Source: Bacteroides caccae (GTDB taxonomy: Bacteria > Bacteroidota > Bacteroidia > Bacteroidales > Bacteroidaceae). Taken from it: a stretch of DNA of 64,000 bases. The DNA lies in NCBI RefSeq assembly GCF_002222615.2, contig NZ_CP022412.2, positions 2,914,001 through 2,978,000 on the forward strand. Reading direction: 5' to 3'. Under the pieces are notes generated by a model that made no database searches, was not told the DNA's origin, and saw only the letters and a program-made list of their open reading frames with translations. The position numbers were made by a program, and so were the translations under genes. Of this stretch, positions 8,267 to 16,962 are shown in pieces; position 1 is the first letter of the stretch; each line of letters opens with the position of its first letter.

Positions 8267-9736
8267 ATGAGAAAAGGAGAACCTATAGTCGTTGTAAAGT
8301 ATGTAAGTAAGAGCTACGGAAAAGTGGAAGCTCTGAAAGAGGTTTCTCTTGTTGTAGAGCAGGGGGAAATCTTCGGGCTTATTGGTCCCGATGGTGCGGG
8401 CAAGAGTACGTTGTTCCGCATCTTGACGACCCTGTTGCTTGCAGATAAAGGCTCGGCAACTGTCGGAGGGCTGAATGTGGTGGAAGACTATGAACTGATT
8501 CGTACCAAAGTGGGGTATATGCCCGGTCGTTTTTCTTTGTACCAGGATCTTTCGGTAGAAGAGAATCTGGAGTTTTTTGCTACCGTATTCCATACGACGA
8601 TTCAAGAGAATTATGCTTTGATTAAAGATATTTATCAACAGATAGAGCCTTTTAAGAAGCGGAGAGCGGGAGCTTTGTCGGGAGGTATGAAGCAGAAACT
8701 TGCATTAAGTTGTGCGCTGATTCACAAACCCGATATTTTGTTCTTGGATGAACCTACCACAGGAGTTGATCCGGTGTCTCGTAAAGAGTTCTGGCAGATG
8801 TTGCGAAACTTACGGGAACAGGGCATTACGATTATTGTTTCGACTCCTATTATGGATGAAGCCCGCCAGTGCGACCGGATAGCTTTTATCAATCATGGAG
8901 AGATTCATGGAATTGATACTCCCGAACGGATTTTACAGGAATTTGCTTCCATTCTTTGTCCGCCTTCGTTGGAACGGGAAGAAGTACAACATACAATGGC
9001 TCCTGTTATTGAAGTAGAACAACTGACAAAATGTTTCGGCAATTTCACTGCGGTCGACCATATTTCTTTTCAAGTGAACCGTGGAGAAATTTTCGGTTTC
9101 CTGGGAGCAAACGGAGCAGGAAAGACGACTGCAATGCGTATGTTATGCGGACTAAGCAAGCCGACGTCCGGGGTAGGGAAAGTCGCCGGATTTGATATAT
9201 CCCGGGAAGCGGAACAAGTGAAAAAGCATATTGGCTATATGAGCCAAAAATTCTCTCTATATGAGGATTTGAAGGTTTGGGAGAACATTCGCCTGTTTGC
9301 GGGGATTTATGGGATGAAGGAAAAAGATATAGAACAGAAGACTGATGAACTGCTGGAACGCTTGGGATTTTCTGCCGAGCGGAACACGTTGGTTAAAAGC
9401 CTTCCTTTGGGCTGGAAACAGAAGCTGGCTTTTTCGGTCTCTATTTTCCATGAGCCGAGAATTGTCTTTCTGGATGAACCTACGGGCGGGGTTGACCCTG
9501 CTACGCGCCGGCAGTTCTGGGAACTGATCTATCAGGCAGCCGACCGGGGAATTACTGTATTTGTAACTACGCATTATATGGATGAGGCTGAATATTGTAA
9601 CCGGATTTCCATTATGGTGGACGGGCAGATCAAGGCTCTTGACACACCGGCCCGTCTGAAGCAGCAGTTCGGAGCAGATACAATGGATGATGTTTTCCAA
9701 CAATTGGCCCGCCATGCGGTACGTAAAGCAGATTGA
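8267..9736 (+). CDS. Double ABC ATPase of an efflux system
   Basis: A 489-residue protein with two fused nucleotide-binding domains. NBD1 (about 5-235) has Walker A GPDGAGKST (40-48), signature LSGGM (137-141) and Walker B ILFLDEP, but its Q-loop glutamine is Gly87 and its switch histidine is Pro194. NBD2 (about 247-485) has Walker A GANGAGKTT (280-288), Gln327, Walker B IVFLDEP and His436, but its signature is SLPLGWKQ (378-385). The defects of NBD1 and the altered signature of NBD2 would fall in the same composite ATP site, leaving one consensus site. It powers the two permeases that follow, as in YbhF-type exporters. Confidence 0.92.
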   Translation: MRKGEPIVVVKYVSKSYGKVEALKEVSLVVEQGEIFGLIGPDGAGKSTLFRILTTLLLADKGSATVGGLNVVEDYELIRTKVGYMPGRFSLYQDLSVEENLEFFATVFHTTIQENYALIKDIYQQIEPFKKRRAGALSGGMKQKLALSCALIHKPDILFLDEPTTGVDPVSRKEFWQMLRNLREQGITIIVSTPIMDEARQCDRIAFINHGEIHGIDTPERILQEFASILCPPSLEREEVQHTMAPVIEVEQLTKCFGNFTAVDHISFQVNRGEIFGFLGANGAGKTTAMRMLCGLSKPTSGVGKVAGFDISREAEQVKKHIGYMSQKFSLYEDLKVWENIRLFAGIYGMKEKDIEQKTDELLERLGFSAERNTLVKSLPLGWKQKLAFSVSIFHEPRIVFLDEPTGGVDPATRRQFWELIYQAADRGITVFVTTHYMDEAEYCNRISIMVDGQIKALDTPARLKQQFGADTMDDVFQQLARHAVRKAD

Positions 9737-9738
9737 TT

Positions 9739-10845
9739 ATGAAACAGTTTATAGCTTTCGTAAAGAAGGAGTTTTACCATATTTTCCGGGATCGGCGTAC
9801 GATGCTGATTCTGTTGGGAATGCCTGTCGTGCAGATTATCCTATTCGGCTTCGCTATCAGTACGGAGGTAAAAAATGTCCGGCTTGCTGTTCTCGATCCC
9901 TCTAATGATGTGGTGACACGGAAAATCATTGATCGGCTGGATGCTAGTGAGTATTTCACTGTCACCAGGCGTTTTCATTCTCCGCGGGAAATGGAGGCTG
10001 CCTTCTTGAAAAATAAAATAGATATGGTGGTTGTCTTTAACGAACATTTTGCCGACGGACTTTATTGCGGTGACGCACGTGTCCAGTTGATTGTGGATGC
10101 AACAGACCCTAATATGTCGACCTCGCAAATCAACTATGCTACGGGCATTGTGTCTGCGGTAGGACAGGAGATGATATCTCCGGGCATATCGTCGTCGGCT
10201 CGTCTGACTCCGGACATAAAGTTACTGTATAACCCGCAAATGAAGAGCGCCTATAACTTTGTTCCGGGAGTAATGGGATTGATTTTGATGTTGATTTGCG
10301 CAATGATGACTTCTATCTCTATTGTCCGTGAGAAGGAAACAGGCACAATGGAAGTCTTGTTGGTATCGCCTGTCAAACCGCTGTTTATCATTCTGGCGAA
10401 GGCAGTTCCTTATTTTGTATTGTCGTTTGTCAATTTGGTGACGATTCTGTTGCTTTCTGTATTTGTACTGGATGTACCGGTAGTGGGCAGCCTGTTTTGG
10501 TTGGTGGTGGTGTCTTTGCTGTTTATTTTTGTCTCGTTGTCGTTGGGATTGCTGATTTCATCGGTAACACGTACACAAGTGGCGGCTATGCTGGCTTCCG
10601 GCATGATTCTGATGATGCCTACCATGGTGTTGTCCGGTATGATTTTCCCTGTGGAGAGTATGCCGTTGATTCTTCAGTTGATATCGGATATTATTCCGGC
10701 CCGCTGGTATATCCAGGCTGTACGTAAACTGATGATTGAAGGAGTATCGGTTGTACTGGTATTTAAGGAGATTGGCATTTTGTTGTTAATGGCAACCGTG
10801 CTCATCACTGTCAGCATTAAGAAGTTTAAATATCGATTGGAGTAA
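9739..10845 (+). CDS. ABC-2 type permease, first of pair
   Basis: A 368-residue inner-membrane permease. The architecture is that of ABC-2 drug exporters: one N-terminal membrane segment (about 20-45), a large periplasmic domain to about residue 175, then five membrane segments. EKETGTMEVLLVSPVKP is the conserved coupling helix region. The longer frame starts with TTG at 9733 overlapping the ATPase stop; the ATG at 9739 is preferred. It should form a heterodimer with the next gene. Confidence 0.9.
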   Translation: MKQFIAFVKKEFYHIFRDRRTMLILLGMPVVQIILFGFAISTEVKNVRLAVLDPSNDVVTRKIIDRLDASEYFTVTRRFHSPREMEAAFLKNKIDMVVVFNEHFADGLYCGDARVQLIVDATDPNMSTSQINYATGIVSAVGQEMISPGISSSARLTPDIKLLYNPQMKSAYNFVPGVMGLILMLICAMMTSISIVREKETGTMEVLLVSPVKPLFIILAKAVPYFVLSFVNLVTILLLSVFVLDVPVVGSLFWLVVVSLLFIFVSLSLGLLISSVTRTQVAAMLASGMILMMPTMVLSGMIFPVESMPLILQLISDIIPARWYIQAVRKLMIEGVSVVLVFKEIGILLLMATVLITVSIKKFKYRLE

Positions 10846-10850
10846 CGGTT

Positions 10851-11966
10851 ATGATAAAGTTTCTGATAGAAAAAGAGTTTAAACAGTTGCTTCGCAACTC
10901 GTTTCTACCGAAGTTGATTCTTATTTTTCCTTGTATGATTATGCTGTTGATGCCTTGGGCGGTGAATATGGAGATAAAGAATATTCGGTTGAATATAGTT
11001 GACAATGACCATTCTGCAGTTTCGCAACGATTGGTGAATAAGATTGCCGCTTCTACTTATTTCCATTTAACGGAGGTCCCGGCTTCGTATGAAGAAGGAT
11101 TACGGAATATTGAACTGGGTACGGCGGATATTGTCATGGAGATTCCTAGGCATTTGGAGCGTGACTGGATGAATGGGAGAGATGCGCACGTATTAGTAGC
11201 CGCCAACTCGGTGAATGGAACAAAAGGCGGATTAGGCAGTTCTTATCTGACCGCTATTATTAATGGTTATGCGTCCGAATTACGCTCGGAACGTCCGGAG
11301 GCTGTTTCTGTATCCGAAATCATTCCTTCTATCCGTATTGATACGCAAGGGCTGTTTAACCCGAATCTGAATTATAAGCTCTATATGATTCCGGCATTAA
11401 TGGCAATGCTGTTGACATTGATTTGTGGTTTTCTGCCGGCTTTGAATGTGGTCAGTGAGAAAGAAGTCGGGACCATTGAACAGATAAATGTTACTCCTGT
11501 ACCTAAATTTACTTTTATTCTTGCTAAACTTTTGCCTTACTGGATTGTAGGTTTTATTGTGTTGACATTATGTTTTGTGTTGGCTTGGCTGCTTTATGGG
11601 ATAGTACCTGTGGGGCATTTTAGTATGATCTATCTCTTGGTGATTTTTTTTGTATTGGTGATGTCCGGTTTTGGGTTGGTTATATCCAACTATTCAGCGA
11701 CGATGCAGCAATCTATGTTTGTGATGTTCTTTTTCATGTTGATTCTGATGTTGATGAGCGGACTGTTTACACCGGTTAGCAGTATGCCGGAATGGGCGCA
11801 GGCTATCACTGTATTCAATCCTTTAAAATATTTTATAGAGGCGATGCGTATGGTATATCTGAAAGGAAGCGGCTTGGTCGATTTATTGCCGGAGATAGGC
11901 ATTCTGTCTCTTTTTGCTGTATTCTTCAATAGTTGGGCGGTGATTAGCTATAGGAAAAGCCGGTAA
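10851..11966 (+). CDS. ABC-2 type permease, second of pair
   Basis: A 371-residue permease with the same layout as the gene before it: an N-terminal membrane helix, a large periplasmic domain, and a cluster of five hydrophobic segments from about residue 175. The coupling region reads SEKEVGTIEQINVTPVPK. It starts 5 bases after its partner and ends the efflux operon. The transported compound is unknown; relatives move drugs or membrane-active molecules. Confidence 0.9.
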   Translation: MIKFLIEKEFKQLLRNSFLPKLILIFPCMIMLLMPWAVNMEIKNIRLNIVDNDHSAVSQRLVNKIAASTYFHLTEVPASYEEGLRNIELGTADIVMEIPRHLERDWMNGRDAHVLVAANSVNGTKGGLGSSYLTAIINGYASELRSERPEAVSVSEIIPSIRIDTQGLFNPNLNYKLYMIPALMAMLLTLICGFLPALNVVSEKEVGTIEQINVTPVPKFTFILAKLLPYWIVGFIVLTLCFVLAWLLYGIVPVGHFSMIYLLVIFFVLVMSGFGLVISNYSATMQQSMFVMFFFMLILMLMSGLFTPVSSMPEWAQAITVFNPLKYFIEAMRMVYLKGSGLVDLLPEIGILSLFAVFFNSWAVISYRKSR

Positions 11967-11982
11967 ACGGTAGGTTGAATTT

Positions 11983-12032
11983 GTTTCAAAGCATGAAACA
12001 CATTGTTTCAAGTAGGGTTGAAACAATGTGTT
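11983..12032. terminator. Nested dyad between convergent genes, possible terminator
   Basis: AACACATTGTTTCAA (11997-12011) and TTGAAACAATGTGTT (12018-12032) form a perfect 15-bp stem with a 6-base loop. An overlapping GTTTCA/TGAAAC dyad (from 11983) could pair alternatively. It sits between the ends of the efflux operon and the AlaX-like gene, but no T run follows on either strand. Confidence 0.5.
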
Positions 12033-12074
12033 CCAAATCCGTTTGAAACTCTTTGCATAAACTGTGCTTCCCTT

Positions 12075-12542
12075 TTAAACCAGTTTGAATCTTAATCGTA
12101 GAGTTTGTCTTGCTTCGTCATAATCATAGCTAATGATTTTGAAAATGCCCACTTCGGAGGTATGGGAGACGTGTGCCCCGATACAAGCGCAAGCGTCATA
12201 ATCTCCTATACGTATGATGCGAAGTGTTTCGCTGGCATCTTTCGGCAACTTGCTAAGATCTACAATATTTTTTGCCTGTTCGTGTGTCATGAATTCAATT
12301 GTTACGGGCAAGTTCTGGTTGATTACTTCGTTCACCTTATTTTCGATCGCTTGAATTTGTTCCGCTGTCGGAGAAGAGGAAAGAATATAGTCACATTTAC
12401 TTTTTTTCCTTTCTATATGGGCATTACGTGAGCGTGGACAACCGAATGTCTTCACCATAGTGGCATTCAATAAATGCTCCGCAGTGTGCATAGGAGGATA
12501 CTCCTGTTTGTTGTGGTCGTTGAGTTGAATTTGTTGTTCCAT
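12075..12542 (-). CDS. AlaX-like stand-alone tRNA-editing domain protein
   Basis: A 155-residue protein resembling the second additional domain (SAD) shared by threonyl- and alanyl-tRNA synthetases. The metal-binding motifs are visible: His19-x3-His23 in HTAEH and Cys120-x3-His124 in CIGAH, followed by VSHTSEVGIFKI. Such short free-standing proteins (AlaX type) can deacylate mischarged tRNA such as Ser-tRNA-Ala; the substrate here is inferred. The size fits a minimal editing domain with no glycine-rich or synthetase module. It starts 8 bases after the sanA-like stop and is probably its operon partner. Confidence 0.82.
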   Translation of the reverse strand: MEQQIQLNDHNKQEYPPMHTAEHLLNATMVKTFGCPRSRNAHIERKKSKCDYILSSSPTAEQIQAIENKVNEVINQNLPVTIEFMTHEQAKNIVDLSKLPKDASETLRIIRIGDYDACACIGAHVSHTSEVGIFKIISYDYDEARQTLRLRFKLV

Positions 12543-12550
12543 AATTGTTT

Positions 12551-13189
12551 TTATTTTCCGATAATAATCTTGTCTCCTAAAAAATGAGGTTGTTTGTTTA
12601 TTGCCAAGTCAATAAACATCTTGACTCTTGCAAATAATTCTCGAATATTAGTTTTCAGTCCTGAATAAGCATTCACGTCTTTGGCGTTGTAACCGATAGC
12701 GTTTATTCCATTCTTTTCTGCTAAATAAATAGCTCGTTCATTGTGAAAACGTTGAGAAATAATTGTTAGTCGGCTTTGTCCGAACACTTCTTTGGCACGA
12801 ACAACGGAATCGAGTGTGCGAAATCCTGCATAATCCAGATAAATGTATTTTTCCGGGACTCCTCTTTGCATAAGTGCTTTCTTCATCTCTTCCGGTTCAT
12901 TATAATTTTCTTTACGATTGTCGCCACTGATAAGGATATAATTTATCTTTCCGGCTTTGTATAATTCAAGAGTTGCAAAAATACGGTAGTCAAAATATAA
13001 ATTGTTATTCCCGTTTTTTAGTTTGGGAGAAGTACCAAGCAATAGCCCTACATTGTTTTTAGGTGTTTCTGTAATTTCAGTATATAATTTTTGAGATGCA
13101 TTCTTCTTGATTCGCCGGTTGCATATAATAATGCTAATTACACATAGAATGGTTATTATTAAAGTGATATAGAGTAATTTTCGTTTCAT
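12551..13189 (-). CDS. SanA/YdcF family membrane-anchored protein (DUF218)
   Basis: A 212-residue protein with one N-terminal membrane helix (about 4-24) and a DUF218 domain. The domain shows VGLLLGTSPKL, ELYKAGKINYILISGD and IISQRFHNERA, the usual order for SanA (linked in enterobacteria to vancomycin exclusion at high temperature) and YdcF. The periplasmic domain probably acts on envelope material; the reaction is unknown. A longer frame opens at 13318, but a consensus promoter at 13213-13243 places transcription start near 13206, so the ATG at 13189 is right. Confidence 0.88.
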   Translation of the reverse strand: MKRKLLYITLIITILCVISIIICNRRIKKNASQKLYTEITETPKNNVGLLLGTSPKLKNGNNNLYFDYRIFATLELYKAGKINYILISGDNRKENYNEPEEMKKALMQRGVPEKYIYLDYAGFRTLDSVVRAKEVFGQSRLTIISQRFHNERAIYLAEKNGINAIGYNAKDVNAYSGLKTNIRELFARVKMFIDLAINKQPHFLGDKIIIGK

Positions 13190-13212
13190 TTTCCTTTTAT
13201 ATGAATAGTGTA

Positions 13213-13243
13213 CAAAAATACGACTCTTTTTCAGGAAATCAAA
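13213..13243 (-). promoter_or_regulatory. Consensus promoter of the sanA-like gene
   Basis: Minus strand TTTG (13240-13243), 19-bp spacer, TATTTTTG (13213-13220). It begins 12 bases after the small-RNA terminator, so the sanA-like gene does not need read-through from it. Confidence 0.75.
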
Positions 13244-13254
13244 TGTATGGACAT

Positions 13255-13279
13255 AAAAAAAGGAGCAACGCCTTGCTCC
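13255..13279 (-). terminator. Intrinsic terminator of the small RNA
   Basis: On the minus strand GGAGCAA, loop GGCG, TTGCTCC, then seven T (13261-13255): a compact textbook terminator. The plus strand has no T run after the stem, so the direction is clear. Confidence 0.85.
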
Positions 13280-13316
13280 AACCTTTGTTAACCTTAAATC
13301 TAATACTATGAAAAAC
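13255..13316 (-). ncRNA. Predicted free-standing small RNA, about 60 nt
   Basis: A minus-strand transcription unit lies between uvrB and the sanA-like gene: a consensus promoter (13323-13353), about 35 bases of AT-rich single-stranded-looking sequence containing TTAGATTTAAGGTTAACAAA, and a strong terminator hairpin. The sanA-like gene has its own promoter beyond the terminator, so this is not simply its leader. No conserved coding frame is seen on the minus strand. Function is unknown; a Hfq-independent trans-acting RNA or a short abundant decoy are possible. I have the impression that the TTAGATTTAAGGTTAACAAAG string recurs in Bacteroides genomes, but that is unverified memory. Confidence 0.65.
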
Positions 13317-13322
13317 ACACTG

Positions 13323-13353
13323 CAAAGATACGTTGTTTTGCCATATCTGCAAA
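13323..13353 (-). promoter_or_regulatory. Consensus promoter of the small RNA
   Basis: Minus strand TTTG (13350-13353), exactly 19-bp spacer, TATCTTTG (13323-13330). Both elements match the Bacteroides primary promoter perfectly, one of the best in the window. Confidence 0.8.
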
Positions 13354-13475
13354 TTAACAGCAGATAAAAGGTGTTTTTATAACACTAATTAAAAAATGGA
13401 TGTTTGTATTATAGACTTGTTAAGAATTTATAGCCCTTAATACCCAGAATATAGTATGTGGAGAATGAGGAAAGT

Positions 13476-15509
13476 TTATCCCCATTTCTCCTTCATAAGG
13501 TCTTCCAGTTTCAATAATTCATCGCGATATTGTGCAGCTTCGATAAATTCCAGTTTCTTGGCTGCCTCTTGCATTAGTTTGCGGGTACGTTCGATGCTCT
13601 TTTCCATTTGCGCTTTGCTCATATACTGTACCACCGGATCTGCTGCAATATTCGGAGTAGAAGGTTCAACATAAGCGTGCTTTTCTTTCAGCAGTTCTTC
13701 TGTTTCCGAGTTTGCATTTCCGAATACTGATAGATTTCGAGCCTTTTTAATCTGTTGGGGAGTGATTCCGTTTGCTTCATTGTAAGCCAACTGTTTTTCG
13801 CGGCGGCGGTTAGTCTCGTCAATGGTGAGTTTCATACTGTCCGTCATTCTGTCGGCATACATGATAACTTTTCCATTGACATTACGGGCAGCACGTCCGG
13901 CGGTCTGTGTCAGGGAACGGTGTGAACGGAGGAATCCTTCCTTATCCGCATCAAGGATAGCAACAAGTGATACTTCTGGAAGGTCAAGCCCCTCACGAAG
14001 CAGGTTGACACCAATCAGTACATCGTATATACCTTGCCGGAGATCATCCATAATCTTCACACGCTCCAAAGTGTCGACATCACTGTGGATATAATTGCAT
14101 CTTACATTATTATTAAGGAGATATTCGGTCAGTTCTTCAGCCATACGTTTGGTGAGAGTAGTGACAAGCACACGTTCGCTTTTTTCGATACGAAGCTGGA
14201 TTTCTTCCATTAAATCATCAATTTGATTCAGGCTCGGCCGGACTTCAATGATAGGATCAAGCAGGCCGGTGGGACGAATCACTTGTTCTACGACAATACC
14301 TTCAGACTGAATCAATTCATATTCTGCCGGAGTGGCACTGACATAGATCACCTGCTTTGCCATTTCTGCAAACTCTTCAAATTTTAACGGACGGTTGTCC
14401 ATGGCTGCGGGCAAACGGAAGCCATATTCTACAAGATTGATTTTACGGGCACGGTCTCCTCCGTACATGGCACGGATTTGTGGTACGCTAACATGGCTTT
14501 CGTCAATAACAATCAAGAAATCGTCCGGGAAGAAATCGAGCAGGCAGTATGGACGAGTACCGGCAGCCCGACCGTCGAAGTAACGTGAATAGTTCTCTAT
14601 CCCGGAGCAGTGTCCCAACTCCCGGATCATTTCCATATCATAAGTAACCCGTTCATAGAGCCGTTTGGCCTCGTATTCTTTGCCGATTGATTCAAAGAAG
14701 GCAACCTGTTTGGTCAGATCATCTTCTATTTCATGAATGGCACGGAGAGTCGCCTCCTTGGTAGTCATGAACAGATTTGCCGGATAAATCTTGTAAGCTT
14801 CGAAAGGAGCAATGGTGACTCCGGTCACTGGGTCTACCTCTTCTATACCGTCAATTTCGTCACCCCAGAAAGTGACACGGAGCAGATTGTCCGTATAGGC
14901 CAGATAAATATCTACTGTATCTCCCTTGACACGGAAATTCCCACGGTTTAGGTCAATGTCGTTGCGTACATATAAACTATCTACTAGCCGGCGGAGGAAT
15001 ACGTTGCGGTCGAGCATACGTCCCCGTTCGATTTCTATGACATTTTTATAGAAGTCCGAAGGATTTCCCATGCCATAGATACAAGAAACGGAAGACACCA
15101 CGACCACATCCTTTCGTCCGGAGAGTAGGGCAGAAGTGGCAGCAAGACGGAGTTTGTCAATTTCGTCATTGATAGCAAGGTCTTTTTCTATATAAGTATC
15201 ACTGTTGGGTAGATAGGCCTCCGGCTGATAATAGTCATAGTAAGAAACATAGTATTCTACCGCATTATTCGGAAAAAATCCCTTAAACTCGCTGTATAAC
15301 TGTGCAGCCAGCGTCTTGTTATGGCTTAGAATCAACGTCGGCTTGTTGATGTTAGCAATAACGTTGGCGATAGTGAATGTCTTTCCCGAACCGGTAACTC
15401 CTAATAAAGTCTGTGCAGGAAGTCCCTGGATTACTCCGTCTGTTAGTTGGGCAATCGCTTCCGGTTGGTCTCCGGTGGGTTTGTAGGCTGATGTTAATTC
15501 AAAATTCAT
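13476..15509 (-). CDS. uvrB: Excinuclease ABC subunit UvrB
   Basis: A 677-residue DNA damage-verification helicase of nucleotide excision repair, partner of UvrA (gene at 22046) and UvrC. Walker A GVTGSGKT is at 37-44, the damage-probing beta-hairpin YYVSYYDYYQPEAY near 85-100, the DESH box and VSATPAEYE helicase motifs follow, and a C-terminal UVR domain (about 632-670) ends the protein. Length matches the family. It is read divergently from the phenylacetate-CoA ligase gene. Confidence 0.98.
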   Translation of the reverse strand: MNFELTSAYKPTGDQPEAIAQLTDGVIQGLPAQTLLGVTGSGKTFTIANVIANINKPTLILSHNKTLAAQLYSEFKGFFPNNAVEYYVSYYDYYQPEAYLPNSDTYIEKDLAINDEIDKLRLAATSALLSGRKDVVVVSSVSCIYGMGNPSDFYKNVIEIERGRMLDRNVFLRRLVDSLYVRNDIDLNRGNFRVKGDTVDIYLAYTDNLLRVTFWGDEIDGIEEVDPVTGVTIAPFEAYKIYPANLFMTTKEATLRAIHEIEDDLTKQVAFFESIGKEYEAKRLYERVTYDMEMIRELGHCSGIENYSRYFDGRAAGTRPYCLLDFFPDDFLIVIDESHVSVPQIRAMYGGDRARKINLVEYGFRLPAAMDNRPLKFEEFAEMAKQVIYVSATPAEYELIQSEGIVVEQVIRPTGLLDPIIEVRPSLNQIDDLMEEIQLRIEKSERVLVTTLTKRMAEELTEYLLNNNVRCNYIHSDVDTLERVKIMDDLRQGIYDVLIGVNLLREGLDLPEVSLVAILDADKEGFLRSHRSLTQTAGRAARNVNGKVIMYADRMTDSMKLTIDETNRRREKQLAYNEANGITPQQIKKARNLSVFGNANSETEELLKEKHAYVEPSTPNIAADPVVQYMSKAQMEKSIERTRKLMQEAAKKLEFIEAAQYRDELLKLEDLMKEKWG

Positions 15510-15644
15510 AGTTAAATCCTAAAAAGTGGAGCAATATTCGGTAAAATAATCGAGATAACAAATCATTTTTCCAAATAAATCCTTTACTTTGCAACATATT
15601 AATATCAAAAAACAGATTCATACAACTAGTAATACCAGAAACAC

Positions 15645-16943
15645 ATGATTTGGAATGAGAGCATTGAGTGTATGGACCGCGAAAGTCTTCGCAAGATTCA
15701 AAGCATACGACTCAAGAAAATTGTAGATTACGTTTATCACAACACCCCCTTCTATCGGAAGAAAATGCAGGAAATGGGTATCACGCCCGATGACATCAAC
15801 AGTATTGATGATATTGTGAAACTGCCGTTTACCACAAAACATGATTTAAGAGATAACTATCCGTTCGGACTTTGTGCCGTGCCGATGAGTCAGATTGTGC
15901 GTATTCATGCGTCTTCCGGTACTACCGGAAAACCGACCGTTGTCGGATATACCCGTAAGGACTTGTCTTCATGGGCAGAATGTATCTCACGTGCTTTTAC
16001 TGCTTATGGTGCCGGCCGTTCGGATATTTTCCAGGTGTCTTATGGATACGGACTTTTTACAGGTGGATTGGGAGCACATGCCGGTGCAGAAAATATCGGA
16101 GCATCCGTGATTCCGATGTCCAGCGGTAATACGGAGAAACAAATCACACTGATGCATGATTTCGGTTCAACGGTGCTTTGTTGTACTCCTTCTTATGCAC
16201 TTTATCTGGCTGATGCGATCAAAGACTCCGGTTTACCCCGCGAAGAATTCAAGTTGAAAGTCGGTGCTTTTGGTGCAGAACCCTGGACGGAGCAAATGCG
16301 CCATGAAATTGAAGAAAAACTGGGTATCAAGGCTTATGATATTTATGGCTTGAGTGAGATTGCCGGACCGGGTGTGGGGTACGAATGTGAATGCCAACAC
16401 GGCACTCACTTGAATGAAGACCATTATTTTCCGGAAATTATTGATCCCAATACCCTGCAACCTGTTGAACCCGGGCAAACGGGTGAACTGGTATTTACTC
16501 ATTTGACAAAAGAAGGGATGCCACTATTACGTTACCGTACTCGTGACTTAACTGCCTTGCATTATGACACATGTTCCTGTGGTCGTACGTTGGTACGTAT
16601 GGATCGTATCTTGGGACGTAGTGATGATATGCTGATTATTCGTGGGGTGAATGTCTTCCCGACACAGATCGAATCTGTTATTCTTGAAATGGCAGAATTT
16701 GAACCGCATTACCTGTTAATAGTAGGCCGTGAAAATAATACCGATACCATGGAACTCCAGGTGGAAGTACGTCCGGATTTTTATTCGGACGAAATCAACC
16801 GGATGTTGGCATTGAAGAAGAAATTGGCAGGACGTTTGCAAAGTGTACTCGGATTGGGTGTTAATGTGAAACTGGTAGAACCACGTAGTATTGAACGTAG
16901 CGTGGGTAAAGCGAAACGAGTGATTGATAACAGAAAACTGTAA
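15645..16943 (+). CDS. paaK: Phenylacetate-CoA ligase
   Basis: A 432-residue AMP-forming ligase that activates an aryl acid, typically phenylacetate, to its CoA thioester. The P-loop-like SSGTTGKP lies at 90-97, with YGLSEIAGPGVGYEC in the middle and the C-terminal hinge GRSDDMLIIRGVNVFPTQIE. In anaerobes such ligases often work with indolepyruvate ferredoxin oxidoreductase in aromatic amino acid breakdown or, in reverse, synthesis; no such gene is adjacent here. The next gene, an ACT-domain protein 19 bases on, probably senses an amino acid for the same pathway. Confidence 0.92.
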   Translation: MIWNESIECMDRESLRKIQSIRLKKIVDYVYHNTPFYRKKMQEMGITPDDINSIDDIVKLPFTTKHDLRDNYPFGLCAVPMSQIVRIHASSGTTGKPTVVGYTRKDLSSWAECISRAFTAYGAGRSDIFQVSYGYGLFTGGLGAHAGAENIGASVIPMSSGNTEKQITLMHDFGSTVLCCTPSYALYLADAIKDSGLPREEFKLKVGAFGAEPWTEQMRHEIEEKLGIKAYDIYGLSEIAGPGVGYECECQHGTHLNEDHYFPEIIDPNTLQPVEPGQTGELVFTHLTKEGMPLLRYRTRDLTALHYDTCSCGRTLVRMDRILGRSDDMLIIRGVNVFPTQIESVILEMAEFEPHYLLIVGRENNTDTMELQVEVRPDFYSDEINRMLALKKKLAGRLQSVLGLGVNVKLVEPRSIERSVGKAKRVIDNRKL

Positions 16944-16962
16944 ACCTAATACTTAAATAATT

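Noticed and set aside
13308..13367. 19-codon plus-strand frame starting ATGAAAAACACA, looking like a leader peptide
   Set aside because: It overlaps a perfect minus-strand promoter and terminator unit and has no plus-strand promoter; the minus-strand RNA explains the sequence better.
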